DNA from: Dallia pectoralis | Taxonomy: Eukaryota > Chordata > Actinopteri > Esociformes > Umbridae | DNA: 64,000 bases | Reading direction: 5' to 3' | NCBI GenBank assembly: GCA_029465975.1 | Contig: CM055730.1 | Coordinates: 24,798,344 to 24,862,343, forward strand | Part shown: piece by piece, positions 9,950 through 21,770 of the stretch | Layout of the letters: every line of letters begins with the position of its first letter | How positions within the stretch are numbered: position 1 is the first letter of the stretch | Made by a program: the position numbers and the translations under genes | The notes under the pieces: generated by a model | Told to the model about the DNA's origin: nothing | Database searches by the model: none | Seen by the model: only the letters and a program-made list of their open reading frames with translations

Positions 9950-10954
9950 ATATACCAACTTTGACAATGTGTTGGATACCGTGGTCAATTATTATTTTCA
10001 TTTTTGTTTCATTTTCGTTTCCAAGACAGGTTTCCGTATTTTAACAGTATAGGACGTTGCTTCGGCTACATCGGTATCAAATTAGTTTAATGTTATCAAT
10101 GCAATGCAATAATGCATTATAACAGAATATAACTTGAATAAACGCATAGAGCGTTATAGGCGAAGCAACAGAACGATATATCAGAAAATTTACCGCATTT
10201 ACCATTATAGTCTGCAATACGTCTAAATTCATTTGGTTTAATATAAAATAATCAATGTGATAATATCGGTGAACAATATTAATTTGCAGTCTATATTAGT
10301 CTAAGCAAGTTACGGCTTTTTTCACACAACGTAGGGCCTACATCGTATACACACAAAATGTATTATATGCTTTACAATGCCTAATATTGTTTATGTATCA
10401 ACAATTATTAATTGCCTATTGTTTCAGTAGGCCATAATTATTTGAAAAGCATCTTTGAAAGTGAAATATGGTTGGCTGTGAAACACAAGTTTGTTGTTTA
10501 GAACTTTCCTGATGCCGCATCGTTATACAGAAGCAACAGGATTATATTCATGTCATTCATGTTAACTCAAAATTGTCTACAATAAATAAATAATTATTTG
10601 GTGTAATAAAAATAATCATTGTGTTGGTATAATATCATGTTACATGATATTCACTTGCAGGAAATACGACTTGGTTTTGGTGTTTCAAGCGCCACCTGGT
10701 GACGGACAACAAGATATACTCGTGAAAAAAATACAAGCACAATGGCGGATAGCCACTTAGCACATAACTTCCGCAAAATAGCTTTAAATTCGCATTTCCA
10801 GTGATTATTTTAACAGGGAAAAAAACAGGGGGATAAAGCATGCACATCTAGGAGCATATCTAAAAGGATTTTTCTGTAAGTTAAGAGTGCCGCAAAAATG
10901 TTTTTTTACGTGCCTCTGTGTCAAATGACCCACTTCTGGCACTTCTAGTGTTAA
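9950..10954 (+). mobile_element. 3' remnant of a piggyBac-type transposon
   Basis: Ends CACTTCTAGTG next to TTAA at 10,951-10,954. The same sequence appears inverted at 52,638-53,600, beginning TTAA-CACTAGAAG, and again on the + strand up to 51,211. TTAA targets and CACTAG-type ends fit the piggyBac superfamily. In the 52.6-54.2 kb copy a transposase scrap lies upstream, but here no transposase is left. The segment 9,590-9,950 is AT-rich with nothing recognised. Confidence 0.55.
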
Positions 10955-11467
10955 AACACAGGTAAATGCATGCGTTTGTCTGTTTATAACACCAATCAAG
11001 AATCAGAAAATTGTTTAATCGCCATGAATGTGTGAACAGACAAGGAATTTACTTTGGCAGGAAGGTGCGAACATAAAATATATGAATAGAACAATATAAA
11101 TTATACTAAGGGGCTGAGGGCAGGTGTGACGCCAGAAATTCTGGGCCCTATGGAAACCAACATTTCTGGGCCCCCTACATTTTTTACAGATAAAATTTAA
11201 CCCAATAAACATGCCCTGTATACTTTAAAAAAGATACTTAGCACATTGCATAGTTAAAATGTCTAAAGATGAGTACAAAGCCTACAAAAACAAGAAAAAA
11301 ATTGAAATATGTACTTGTTTAGATAAAAGGGAGAACATTTATTATCTCAATTGCAATTGCAAGCACAACAGAACATAATGTACACTCTGTACACATATTG
11401 ACACATACTTTACATGAATAAGCTTTCGCTGTGTCAAACTGCATAATCAGGAAACATCAGCTAGAAC

Positions 11468-12480
11468 CAGTGGTGTAAAGTAACGAAGTAATAATACTTT
11501 GTTACAGTACTTAAGTAGTTTTTGGGAGTATCTGTAATTTACTTGAGTTTTGATATTTCTGTCAACTTTTACTTTTACTTCGCTACTTCAAAAACCATAT
11601 ATCTGTACTTTTACTACGCTACATTAACAATGGACTCGTCGTTACCCGCTACAAAAAAAACGCAATTATCTTCATGAATGTAGACACAATGTAGAATTGA
11701 GTGGACACAGACTTCGTGCAGCCTGTATGCGTGCACACTGCACGCTCAATTGGCGCTCTCGAGACACATCTCTCTCTATAACCACACCAGAGCACCGGTG
11801 TTTGAAAACATACTTTTGGCGCTTTCGCAACCGATTCATGTCTGAAAACGAGAGCAGTGAACCATCCTCGTCCACCGGCGCTAGCTCAGATGATAAGCAA
11901 CACCCATGGCCATATTTAGACCAAATGTTTTCTTATGTAGGAGTAAACGATTTGTCGTACCGCATGAAGTGTCGATTGTGTCTGCCTAAATGCACCGAAA
12001 GAGGAGAAAGGAGTTGAGGTAGGGAGGGGCTATAAGGTACAGGAAGGGAGCAAGAGGAGAAAAGAGTTGAGTGATGGTTCAAGTTAAATTAAGAGGATAA
12101 GAAAAGAGGAGAAAGGAGTTGAGAGAAGGAGGGATGGAGGGGCAATAAGGTACAGGAAGGGAGCAAGGAGGGAAAGGGAGCAAGAGGAGAAAGTAATTGT
12201 GATGGTTCAAGTTCAAAGTGATGGAGGGGGGATAAATAAAGCTTGGAGAAAGAAAATGTCAGCCTTTTTTCTGGTTGTACTTTTGCACTTTTACTTTTGA
12301 TACTTTTGAGTACATTTTAACACCAGATAAATACTTGTGATACAAGTACATTTAAGATGAGCTACTTTAAAACTTTTACTCAAGTATTTTTTTTATGAAT
12401 TACTTTTACCAAAGTACATTTTTGGTACAATATCTGTACTTTTACTTAAGTATAGAATTTAAGTACTTTTTATACCACTG
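11468..12480 (+). mobile_element. Internally deleted hAT element with 8-bp duplication
   Basis: Terminal repeats CAGTGGTGTAAAGTA (left) and TTTATACCACTG (right) are flanked on both sides by the 8-bp duplication GCTAGAAC (11,460-11,467 and 12,481-12,488). At 1,013 bp it is far shorter than an autonomous hAT and keeps only the start of a transposase. Between 12,010 and 12,240 it is purine-rich with GGAGAAAGGAGTTGAG-type repeats. Subterminal TACTTTTAC/AGTACTT motifs recur at both ends. Confidence 0.88.
11838..12017 (+). pseudogene. N-terminal scrap of a BED-finger hAT transposase
   Basis: Sixty codons from an ATG at 11,838: a Ser/Glu-rich leader, then HPWPYLDQMFSYVG and MKCRLCLPKC. The aromatic patch and CxxC pair resemble the first half of the BED zinc finger of fish ZBED-like hAT transposases. 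The frame ends at 12,017 in the purine-rich filler, so His ligands, catalytic core and dimerisation domain are missing. The frame is open for a further 47 codons upstream, but that part has no transposase character. Confidence 0.5.
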
Positions 12481-12520
12481 GCTAGAACTAACCCATAATT
12501 AAATCAGTCCTGGAATAAAA

Positions 12521-14813
12521 CTAGCTAGGCCAAAAGGGCTCAAAATCAAGACACACCAGGAGTAATGCCAGGTCTATGGCAAGGTAACAAAGTCTATCCT
12601 GCAACATAGCAGACATCAGATAATTTTTGATCAGTTTCAGCTTACTGAATGCTCTCTCGGCACCAGCAACGGTCACAGGCAGTGTGCAAAATATTCGCAA
12701 AACTATGCAGACCTGCCAAAAAATACTCTGCAGCTGCATCTTGTAAATGCTGTTGAGCAGATCAATTGGTGACAGACACCCTGGGAAAGCGGCCTTATAT
12801 ACAGAGTTGAGGTGTCTGACTTCATCTTCAAATTCACAAGTCAGATCAGTGTTGTATTTTGAAATCAATGGCTGGCATACAGAATGGATTTGATCATCAC
12901 GTAACTGACCCATTTTTACAACTACAGAAAACTGATCCAAGATCTCAGCTGTTGTGGCAAACCTGGTACTTAAGTCATTGAGTATGTGGTCCATCATGGG
13001 AAGAAAAACAAGTGTTTTTGAATATGGTGTCTGCACTGTGCTCCCTTGCTCCCTCTACCTCTGTCTCATCGTGAAACCGTTTTCTTTTCCTCTGACGGCT
13101 GAATCCTGACCTGAACAGAGGGTTAATGCTCATTTGTTGGGCAACAAGTGATGCTTCAGAAAATAAACTCTCCCATTCATCCCTCAGATGTTGCATCTCC
13201 TCCTGCAAAGCTCTGATATTTTCTGCCTCTGTCTCAAGAGTTAATTTCCCTGACTGGAGAATAATATTCCTTTTGTCAATGGCTTGCAGAACTTTGACCC
13301 AAACATTCAACAGAAAAACAGTATCAAAAGTATCAAAATACTTTTTTAGGCCGCTGGCTTCAGACCGAGCCGCTGGTGTCAGACTGCAGGTTGAGAGGAT
13401 GGCATCAAGAGCTTCTAGGACACTGGGCAGGTGGCTATAGGTTGAACAGCCTTAACCCTTGCACTCCACCTGAGTGTCTGACAGACGATGTAAAGTGCAA
13501 CCCGTTTTTGCCTTATAGATGGCCCATCGCTCTGGGCTGGCACTAACAAGTGCATAAAGGCGATTGACAAAGCCAAAAAAGTTGGTAACGTCTGGACTTG
13601 ATTGAGCTGCATGCACACCAACAAGGTTCAGAGTATGAGACGCACAATGGGAAAAAGTAGCCAGCTTATTCTTTTTTAATAATTGGCCCATTATCATAGC
13701 CTTGGCTCCTTCAGTCATTCAGATATATGACATGACTGTTAAGCACATTTACAATCATGTCTGCAATCTCACTTCCTGTTTTTTTTCTCCAAAATCTTTA
13801 AACTCCAAAAACCTTTCAACAACGTCCCATTTCTTGATCAAAACCTACATATCGTAGGAGTAATACAATTTGCTCTGTACGTGAAATATCAGGAGTAGCA
13901 TCGCAAATGACTGAATAATAGACTGATTCCTCCCTTTCCTTAAGAATACTACTTAACACTCGTTTTCCACATAACTCAATAAATTTGTTCTGAATATCTG
14001 AGCTTAAATAGTGTGTCAATCTTGTTCCTGTTTTTTTGTCTCCGACTTTTTGTACATGTTCGTTGAGTAGTGGGTCATAATGGGACAGGAGCTCAAGGGT
14101 GCCCAAGAAGTTGCCATTATGAATGTCCCCCAAGTCTTTTGTTTTACCCCTAAAGGGTAAATTTCGAGAGGCCAAGAACAAGGTTACATCTGGTATCCTC
14201 TTCAGAATAGCTCTATTTTTGTCTATTTCTGTTAGTATGAGCTTCTTCAGCTTGCTGTCTATTCCCCCAGGGACAGCTGCCATAACAGACTGTTGTAAGG
14301 TTTTCCATTTTAGGTTGCACTCCATGTGTGCTTTGCTGCTTTCGTGGTTAGGGAATTTATCATACATTCGACGCCATGTTATGTCTTTGATTTTATTACC
14401 ATGTTGACTGCTTAATGCGCTCATAAACGGTTTCTTTAGCTCATGACCAAATATGTCTACTTTGCTAATTTTTGCTTGCCACAAACCAGGATCATTTGAC
14501 ACAACAGTCTCTTCTTCATCTTCCTCTGAGTCTGCTCTCATGGCTTCCCCTGTTTTCTCATCTTCCCCTGAGTCTGCTCTCATGGCTTCCCCTGTTCTCT
14601 CATCTTCCTCTGAGTCTGCTCTCATGGCTTCCCCTGTTCTCTCATCTTCCTCTGAGTCTGCCCTCATGGCTTCCTCTGTTCTCTCATCTTCCTCTCTTCT
14701 GTTATCTTCCTTTACACTTAGGGCTCCCTCTGTGCTCTCATATTCCACTATTCTCACCGATTCCTCAACTTCCACACTCTTTCCTGGCAAAACTATCTGT
14801 CTCTCTCTTGTTT
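12521..14813 (-). pseudogene. hAT (ZMYM1-like) transposase, exon 2, frameshifted
   Basis: Reading leftward from a 3' splice site (CTAACCCCACAG|AA, boundary at 14,813) the product has an acidic N-terminus with four 14-residue repeats. A shortened TTF-type region follows (DPGLWQ ... FPNHESSKAHMECNLKWKTL), then the catalytic region (SVICDATPDISRTEQIVLLLRYV, with SHCASHTLNLVGVHA further on), then a C-terminal hAT dimerisation domain (LPVTVAGAERAFSKLKLIKN, 12,600-12,690). Breaks are visible: two frame changes near 13,833 and in the A-run near 13,770, and further changes near 13,700, 13,430 and 13,030. The CxxC part of the TTF finger seems deleted. It was a transposase acting in the nucleus on its own terminal repeats and is no longer functional. 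Confidence 0.8.
14515..14690 (-). repeat. 42-bp minisatellite in the transposase N-terminus
   Basis: Unit of 42 bp, starting TCATCTTCCTCTGAGTCTGC, in about four copies. It encodes E-E-D-E-R-T-G-E-A-M-R-A-D-S on the minus strand. The period is a multiple of three, so the transposase frame is preserved through the array. Confidence 0.88.
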
Positions 14814-15021
14814 CTGTGGGGTTAGGAGGATAGCAAAAACATTTTTGGCCTATTTAGTTTTCTTAATATAAAATATTAAAAATATTAAAATATCTATTTT
14901 GTAAAATCCTTATAGCCAATGGTTACTACAGACACATGTTTTATTCAATTTTATATAATTTTTTTCTGGGGCATTTTATTCATATTAAGAATGTCAAGTT
15001 TGACAGCAGGGTCGTTCCTAC

Positions 15022-16202
15022 TAGGGGTGGGAATCTTTTACCATCTCACGATTCAATTCGATTCCGATTCTTGAGGCCACGATTCGATTCAAACTCGATT
15101 TTCGATTCAAAACGATTCGATTTTATCCATAATGATTTCTAATCGGGTTTCTGATCATGATCTACTCATCTGCTTTGCTATACAGAATGACAAACGGAGA
15201 CATTAAAGTGTCTTTTTCACATTTATTAAGTTCAATTCTCAGGGAAGTGCCTTTTATCAAAAACATTGTCTGGTTCTCAATTGCTACTCATTATTAACTA
15301 GCTATAAAAAAGATAGATTTTTAAATGTTTTAAATGTTTATTAAACGTCTCTTACACCATTTCCTTCGAAAAACAAAGCTGTGCAAAATGTGGGTGTACA
15401 CTATTAAACAATCTGATAATGATTTGAAGTTTCAAGGCCAAATGGTTATACAGCTATTGAATTAATAACGTTGAGACTTGTACTTTATAGACGGTCCCTA
15501 ACTATAAGCAGACGGAGGTTTCTGTCGGCAGATCACCCGGGTGTAGTGTGTCTGCTTGCGGGAAAACCGGACCTGATCTCGGCCTCCGACTATCCGTTGA
15601 ATATCCAATATCGAATATCCAACCAACTTTACCTCAGTCTGAGATGAAGCAGATATGTTTGTGCGGGAATTTCTCGCACTATAAAAACTAACCTTGCGGG
15701 AACTGTTTAAATTATACGCAATCCCCGCAATCCCGCACCGAAATTCAAGCCCTGAAGATTGATGGCTACTGAGTCTGATTAATTAGAGTTGGGTAGGCCT
15801 ATACGGTCAGTCATCTTTTTGGAGGTGGGTATACTGTAAATTCCTCTCCTCAGAGGTGGGTATACGCCGTATCTCGCGTATACGCACCACTGGAATGAAG
15901 CGATAGACCGAGTTATTTTTTTTTGCCCTCTCGGAGTTGGCAGGAAGTTTTCGTGAAGCACTGCAGTGTGCGTTGGTCTGCAGCTGGTGGCTGACTCTGC
16001 TCCGTGTCGCTGAGCTCCAGGTGATGCCTACTGTGTGTCATGTCCAACGGCTGCGTGGTGATGTTCGGACGTCCCGTATAGGCTAGTTACACATTTTTTA
16101 TTTATTTATTAAATCGATTCTTGGACATTTCAGATCGATTTTGAATCGTTGCAAATGAGAATCTAGATTCCTCTGTGAATCGATTTTTTTGGCACACCCC
16201 TA
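15022..16202. mobile_element. Non-autonomous hAT element (CGATT-rich) with 8-bp duplication
   Basis: Ends TAGGGGTGGGAATC and GGCACACCCCTA, flanked by GTTCCTAC at 15,014-15,021 and 16,203-16,210. Subterminal ATTCGATTC/CGATTTT motifs repeat at both ends. 1,181 bp, no transposase frame. It lies in the intron between the two exons of the larger hAT transposase, so it did not by itself break that gene. Confidence 0.9.
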
Positions 16203-17091
16203 GTTCCTACTATTCGGTGCCATTTCAGCTTGGTAAATGTAATTCAAAAAAAGTTTAAATTAAAAAAAATGTACAGGACAAATTAAATATTCACAAAATG
16301 TGTGGGTCTTTTTATTTCCCTGAAAACTGTAGGCTAATGAAAAGGATTTATCGCTTTTTGTATAAGAGCTCCTCATATATGAACTGCATTTTCATTAGAT
16401 CTGAGATTAAGTGTAGGCTACCATGCATCTACCAAGGTAAACCGACGCACCTAGGCTACAGGTCAGAAGTGGTGAAAACTGCCGCGCCATGCGCACTACC
16501 AAGAGTGCCGACCGACAACAAATGTCCCTCAACGATCATCATCAAATCATAGCAATGTGTCGTTGTTTTCTTATAGCTTGATATGTCGGACTCGTCGCTA
16601 TCAGCTGGCACATAAGCACTATTACAACTTGTGCAATATGAATCATGTGTTAGTAGATCATGGCGCAATCCATTTTGTCTAGCAAAACTTTATTCGCGAA
16701 AGATTCAGTGCGAAAATGAATGGAAACACCTTAAAATGTCTCAAATCAATTTGATATTCCAATTTGATCACAAAACAGCATGCAACGTCATTACGCACAG
16801 GTTTTTATTCGCTTTAAAGCCGTTTGATGGAAACGCACTTTCACCAGCTTTATTCGCATGAGTTTTTGTTTATCGAACTTCAGATAATTCGATTGACAAT
16901 TGGATGGAAACTTAGCTTGTGTCTTCGAGACATGATAACCCGGAGACAGCAGAGATGTTATTATTATTGGATGTAAATCATAATTCAGTAATTATTTTAC
17001 TAAGCTAGGCTAGCTAGATAAAAGCAGGTCATGTAGCGACAAAAATAATGTAACTCTGAAAGTTTTGGAATACAGGAATAGGGCAAGCTAC

Positions 17092-17197
17092 CTTTCGTTT
17101 TGAAAAACTGTGTGACATACTGTCGACTTCGGCGTTCTCTGTCTTCTCTTTCCTTCTTTTCTTTCTGTTTTTGATGCCCTGACTTTTGATGTGACAT
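17092..17197 (-). pseudogene. hAT (ZMYM-like) transposase, exon 1
   Basis: An ATG at 17,197 opens a basic, coiled-coil-like leader (MSHQKSGHQKQKEKKERED then QYVTQFFKTK), the usual start of ZMYM-type hAT transposases. The frame meets a splice donor AAAG|GTAGCTTG at 17,092/17,091 in phase 1. Joining to the acceptor at 14,813 restores a continuous frame (the split codon becomes Glu, then TRERQIVLPGKS), which supports both boundaries. Upstream codons to 17,254 are also open but less typical. Confidence 0.6.
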
Positions 17198-17959
17198 GCC
17201 AGCATGTGTCACTGTCTGCGCTGCATCATAGCAAGTGCAATAAGCAAGAGTCAAGGGCTGCTACACGTACACTAGCGAACGTAGCTCAGACAGCGCAGGT
17301 GGAATGAACCATTGCGAGGGGGAGGGGTGTGACTGAAACAGTAAATACATTATTTGTTTTTTAAATATTAAATATATGGTCAAAACAGACAAAATACACA
17401 TTTAGTGCATGAGTGGCCCTAGCACATTTAATGTATGTATAAAAAAGAGAAAAGAAATAAGAAAAGAAAAAGGGGGTCTGCTCTTCTGGGCCCGTAATCA
17501 GCCTGGGCCCTTAGAATCATCCTAACCTTCCACCCCTTTACGGCGCCCTTGGCTGAGGGGGCATATGGATAAGTAATATACAAAATGCTATACCAAAATA
17601 CAGATAAGTAAATTAATTTACCAAACTGTAAAGTTATTTGTTGCTGCATTAAATTAAGTAGACCTAAAATACAAATGACTGGTGCAGTAATTTCAACTGT
17701 TAGACATTGAGTAATGATAAATTTGTGAAAGTCAAAACTGTGTATGTAAAAATATGTCAGCACTTTTGTCCGCACTTATGTCCACACTTTTCCCCACTTT
17801 TTCCCCATCTACAATAGTGTAAAGGAACGAGCCACTCGCAAAGAATATTAAGGATATGCAAACGGTGTGTGCCGTTATTATATAATATTACGGTTATACG
17901 GTGTGTGCCGTTATTAAAGCCTGACTCAGACGAGTCGAACATCTAATGCGTGGATCCAA

Positions 17960-19110
17960 CAAATTAATTATGTATTTGTCCCCCTCACAGGTAAACCGAT
18001 ACATCTCAATGAGTAGAGTTAAGCTCTGTATTAAAGGGTCTAGTCTATCTCGCAATACGGGATTATTTCGAAAAGCTCAGCGAATTGTTATTCTCGTTTA
18101 AACGGACAGGACATGGCTGTGAATGACTTCCCACATCACATCCGCCTATAAAGCAGCGATCTAATCGTGTTTACATGAAAAAAGCCTGCTCCGGAGCAGG
18201 TTCAAGCTTATGCACTTGTTGCTATGACTACAAGTACAGGATGTGCTTCGGAGAACCGAACTAACCAGGGGCCTGTACCATGAAGCTGGTTTTGGTGGCT
18301 AGCCAGCTATGTTTCAGTTAAGTTTCCCCAAACCCTGGTTTTTAGGTACTATGTAAGTAGCTCGGCTTCAATCTGTATTCGTTGCCATGGTATCTGACGC
18401 TGCACGGCTAACCTGCTCCGGGGCAGGTTATGTTCTGCATTCGAGATCTAAGTCAGAAGTTGGACCAATCAGTGGTGAGCAAAGACACATATAGGTGACG
18501 TAATTAATTCCTAGCTTCTGTTCTCTGTAGCTTTAAATTTTACACACACACACATTATATATATATGAATACACACATTTTCATTTCATTCATTTTCAAT
18601 ATGATAAGCCTAAAATCATTATTTTACATTAATCGCCTATAAAATTTATTTCTTTAACTTAGGCATTAACAATCAGCAATGACCCTCCAAGATTGTTCTC
18701 TTGCTTTGGCAGCAGAGATGGTATTACTGCATGCTTGAAAAACATTTTTATATTCTTCATATTTCTGAAGATTAATTTCTTGCTCCTCCGCGGAAAAAAT
18801 ATATTGCTCTCGCCCTATCCATATCGAACGTGATTGGTTGTTCGGTGCCGACGTTACTCTTTTATGTGCACGCGCGCGCGGAGTAATCAGAGTTTAAGGA
18901 TCAAAGCCTGGGTTGACAAAGTAAGTTGATGAGCTGCTTCATGGTACCAATAATGCCTGATTGCGTTTGTTTGATTTTGTCAATTCTGAACCAATCCTGG
19001 AACCCTGAGTTTGTTCAACTACCATCATGGTACAGGCCCCAGGACAACAATCAAATCCGGCTAACTGAGTTAGCGACGTACGGAGAACGGAACCCAGGTG
19101 TGTCAGTACT
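17960..19110 (+). repeat. Interspersed repeat unit carrying a Harbinger insertion
   Basis: The text from about 18,040 (AAGGGTCTAGTCTATCTCGC) to 19,105 matches 56,175-56,555 except for the extra 771 bp of the MITE below. Shared blocks include GGACAGGACATGGCTGTGAA, CACATCACATCCGCCTATAA and GGCTAACTGAGTTAGCGA. The 56-kb copy ends against a piggyBac transposase scrap, so this unit may be a piggyBac-derived repeat; that is inference. Confidence 0.65.
18269..19039. mobile_element. PIF/Harbinger-type MITE with CAG duplication
   Basis: Terminal repeats GGGCCTGTACCATGA (left) and TCATGGTACAGGCCC (right, inverted) with the 3-bp duplication CAG at 18,266-18,268 and 19,040-19,042. A paralogous empty site is present at 56,485-56,510 (CTATCCAGGTTGATGCC...GACAACAATCAAATC), confirming the insertion point. 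771 bp, no transposase. It contains a short (AC)n(AT)n run at 18,541-18,566. Confidence 0.9.
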
Positions 19111-20078
19111 CAGGTGAGGAGAATCTGAGAGTTACTCCCTCTCTGCTGACAGAGGGTGTGCTAGCTACGGCATAGAGGGGGCCAGATCACTTACACTTAC
19201 AAAATGGATATTTCTCTGGAACAGAACAATGTAGGAAGATTTTCTAAAGGGCATTTAAAAGAAAACAGTCAGAATTTTGTGTAAATGTTCATTAAGGATA
19301 ATGTAACACATAATATCTGGCATGAGCTAAAACAAAAAAATATATATTTTTCAGTGACTTTGAAAATGTATATCTCAGACTTCTGTTGACCTGAACACTT
19401 CCATGTCTTGGCAAGTGTTCCCCTAGGTCTCAGTATTATGTCAGGCTTCAAGCCTCTAGCTCGTTTATTGGCTGAGATACAGCCATTTTAGTGAGAGCTG
19501 TCTTTTCTGCTTCGTTCCTCCGATTGAGTGAGCAGCCCCGCCCAACCGGTCAAAAAACATTCCAGGCAAACGAGAGATTTCGACGTCAGTTCTTCCTGGA
19601 AGCTGCCATTTTCAGTAAAAATATGTGGGAAACAAATATGGGTTATTATGGATTACTATGGGTCATAAACGATGCTAATAATATCCCTGGGACTATATGA
19701 AAAGAAAAACGATCGGCTTTGCCTGATGTAAGTACAATATTATCGTATATTATCGTTCTGGTTTAAAAGTAATAAATAAATAAATAAAACGGTCTGTGTT
19801 TTAGCTATTTTAAAATGGAAACCTTGTTAGAAAGGGAAGATTCTAACCTTTATGCACAATATAAGCATGTAGTATATTATAAAACGGCTGTTTTTGAATA
19901 TGCAATCTTTGTGTAGAGGTTGTAATGGTTGTATAGGGTGCTGCAAGTATCCCTAGTTGTTGTATAGGGTACTGCAAGTGTCCCGCCGGCGGGACAAGGG
20001 TGTCAGAGAGGTTAAAGATAACAGTTGGTTTGAATTATACAGTTTGGTATACAACAAAACAAAACTAAAGAGCTGTGT
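19111..20078. other. No gene recognised
   Basis: Non-repetitive at the resolution I can read. TGTATAGGGT(A/G)CTGCAAGT occurs twice (19,930-19,980). Short open frames have no recognisable motif. Confidence 0.5.
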
Positions 20079-20410
20079 TGTCACAGGGTGTTTAGTGGAG
20101 AGCACTGCTTTGTATAATGTTGATTAGAAGCACGGCTGTTTTTGTATTGGCTAAGCACCGGGCATAGTTTAGTTAATCAGTGGGCTATTTAAGGTCCCTG
20201 GTTAGGTTTACGTGTGCTTGTTATTAATATAATGTTACAAGTCTTTGTTGGTGAGTGTTGTGTCTTTGTATAGTCGTGCACTGTGTTTTTGTAAACGTTT
20301 ACCCGCTTTGTGTAAGCGCACTTTTGTTTTACGTTACAGTTTTTAATGTACGTTTCGTGTTTGTTTTACATTGCTGGAAAATAAACACCACGAACAGATA
20401 TACTCTCTGC
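20079..20410 (+). repeat. LTR-like sequence
   Basis: Starts TGTCACAGGGTG. It contains a TATA-like GGCTATTTAAGG near 20,186, a TTTGTGTAAGCGCACTTTTG block, and GGAAAATAAACACCACGAAC near 20,378 (polyadenylation signal). The same TGTGTAAGCG(A/C)... and AATAAACACCAC blocks recur in 51,212-51,479 and inverted in 48,708-49,063. A reversed piece of its 5' end is at 26,690-26,800. The 3' end is not clear. Confidence 0.55.
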
Positions 20411-20901
20411 ATTCTCGCTTTTTCTACACTTCACTCGAACGAGCCGAGAATTAGCGAGCAGAGTCTGACTGTCGGAGGGTGGGCATTGCAGTCTGTCCAC
20501 CAAAGCTTTGTAATCTGGCGTGTATCCAAAAAAGTTTACTCTGACGCAGTCAACCAGGTGTGTATCAGTTAAAGGTGTTCTATACTTTGACTTAATGAAA
20601 TTCATGTTCATTGGTCAAAAAAGCTCTGAAGGTTAGCAGCAGAGTGATGTGATCTTAGTTAAGACCGATTTTCAATTTCCAAAGAATCATCATTCCGACT
20701 GAACACTGCTACCATGAATCATACAGCTACCAGCGGGAAAAGTAATAAGAAATGTCTACTTGAGGAGTTCCGGTTTAGCATGTGGAGAGAGTAGTCGTGC
20801 ACTCAGGGGCTCCCGCGTATTAGCACTTTTATGATCACTTTTTTTCCCTTTACACTCAAATACAATTATTCCCTAGCCATTATATTACCTTTTCCTGTTG
20901 A

Positions 20902-21770
20902 ATGTCTAAGAATCGCAGAGGCAATCGGGCTACAACTGGCATTTCATCCACAATGTCTGAATCTGTTAGCAATGGTGCTGGGAACCACATCAATCCCATC
21001 CGCTCACACTCACGGATCTACAGGCTATCTAACAGAGTCTCCGTTCAGGCCTGGTCGTGGAATTAACATCAGTTTTTGAGACCCATCTAAATTCAGCCAT
21101 TGAAGCAGCTGTAACACCTGCCGTTGAGGCTGCAATGCTGGATGGTATTCGGTCTACTGCAGAGGAACAGGGCCGCCGTATGGATGCCTTTGAACACGAC
21201 ATGTGCGACTACAGCGACCGTAGAGTGGGCCTGGAGGAGACGGTGGCCCGTTTGAGCTCGGAAAACCAACAGCTCAAGGAAAATATCGACGACTTCTCGT
21301 TCTCGCTGTTGTAATCTTCGCTTTGTTGGTATACCAGAGAAGATGGAGCGCGGAGATCCTGTGGGTTTCATGACAGGCTTTTTCACGGAGGTAATGGGTA
21401 CCACACTCGTTCCTGCCCCATTAAAGCTGGATAGGGCTCATTGCGTCGGTGCTCCCACGCCGGTTTCACAACTTCCAGGACAAGGAACGAGTTCTCCGAT
21501 GGCAGAGCAGGGATCAGCTTATTTTTCGAGGAAGTAAAGTGTTTAGATTTCCTGACCTCACCTCTAGAGTCGCCAAGAAGAGAGCCCTGTTTCTGGGCAT
21601 CAAACGTTGGCTGTCCAAAAAAATTATAATTCTCTTCGCTTCCCGGCTCGGCTTGTTTTGGAGCATGCTGGGGAGAGGCTGCAATTTGACTCTCATGACG
21701 CCCAGCGCTGGTTCGATCGTAATTATTAATCCTTGGCCCTTCCTACTACCCATTAGCTGGGCTTAATGCC
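20902..21770 (+). pseudogene. LINE-1 ORF1 relic
   Basis: An ATG at 20,902 starts MSKNRRGNRATTG. After frame changes, a coiled coil follows (GLEETVARLSSENQQLKENI, about 21,225-21,285), then an RRM-like start (FVGIPEKMERGDP) and a C-terminal-domain stretch (RRFHNFQDKERVLR ... FFPDLT-like ... KKRALFLGIKRWL). This order is that of the LINE-1 RNA-binding chaperone ORF1p. At least three frame changes (near 21,058, 21,312 and 21,450) mean it cannot be translated as one protein. Confidence 0.7.

Larger units (their letters stand above)
11110..17550 (-). mobile_element. ZMYM-type hAT transposon with nested insertions
   Basis: The minus strand carries a two-exon transposase gene (exon 1 at 17,197-17,092, exon 2 from 14,813 leftward to 12,521). 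Both outer regions contain paired CTGGGCCC motifs (11,145-11,175 and 17,487-17,512). A GGCGCC(CT) motif at about 17,541 resembles hAT ends. Two other hAT elements (11,468-12,480 and 15,022-16,202) sit inside it, each with its own 8-bp duplication. The outer boundaries and target duplication of the host element are not resolved. Confidence 0.6.

Noticed and set aside
14453..14833. Ser/Leu-rich + strand frames near 14.5 kb
   Set aside because: Antisense shadows of the acidic repeats of the hAT transposase.
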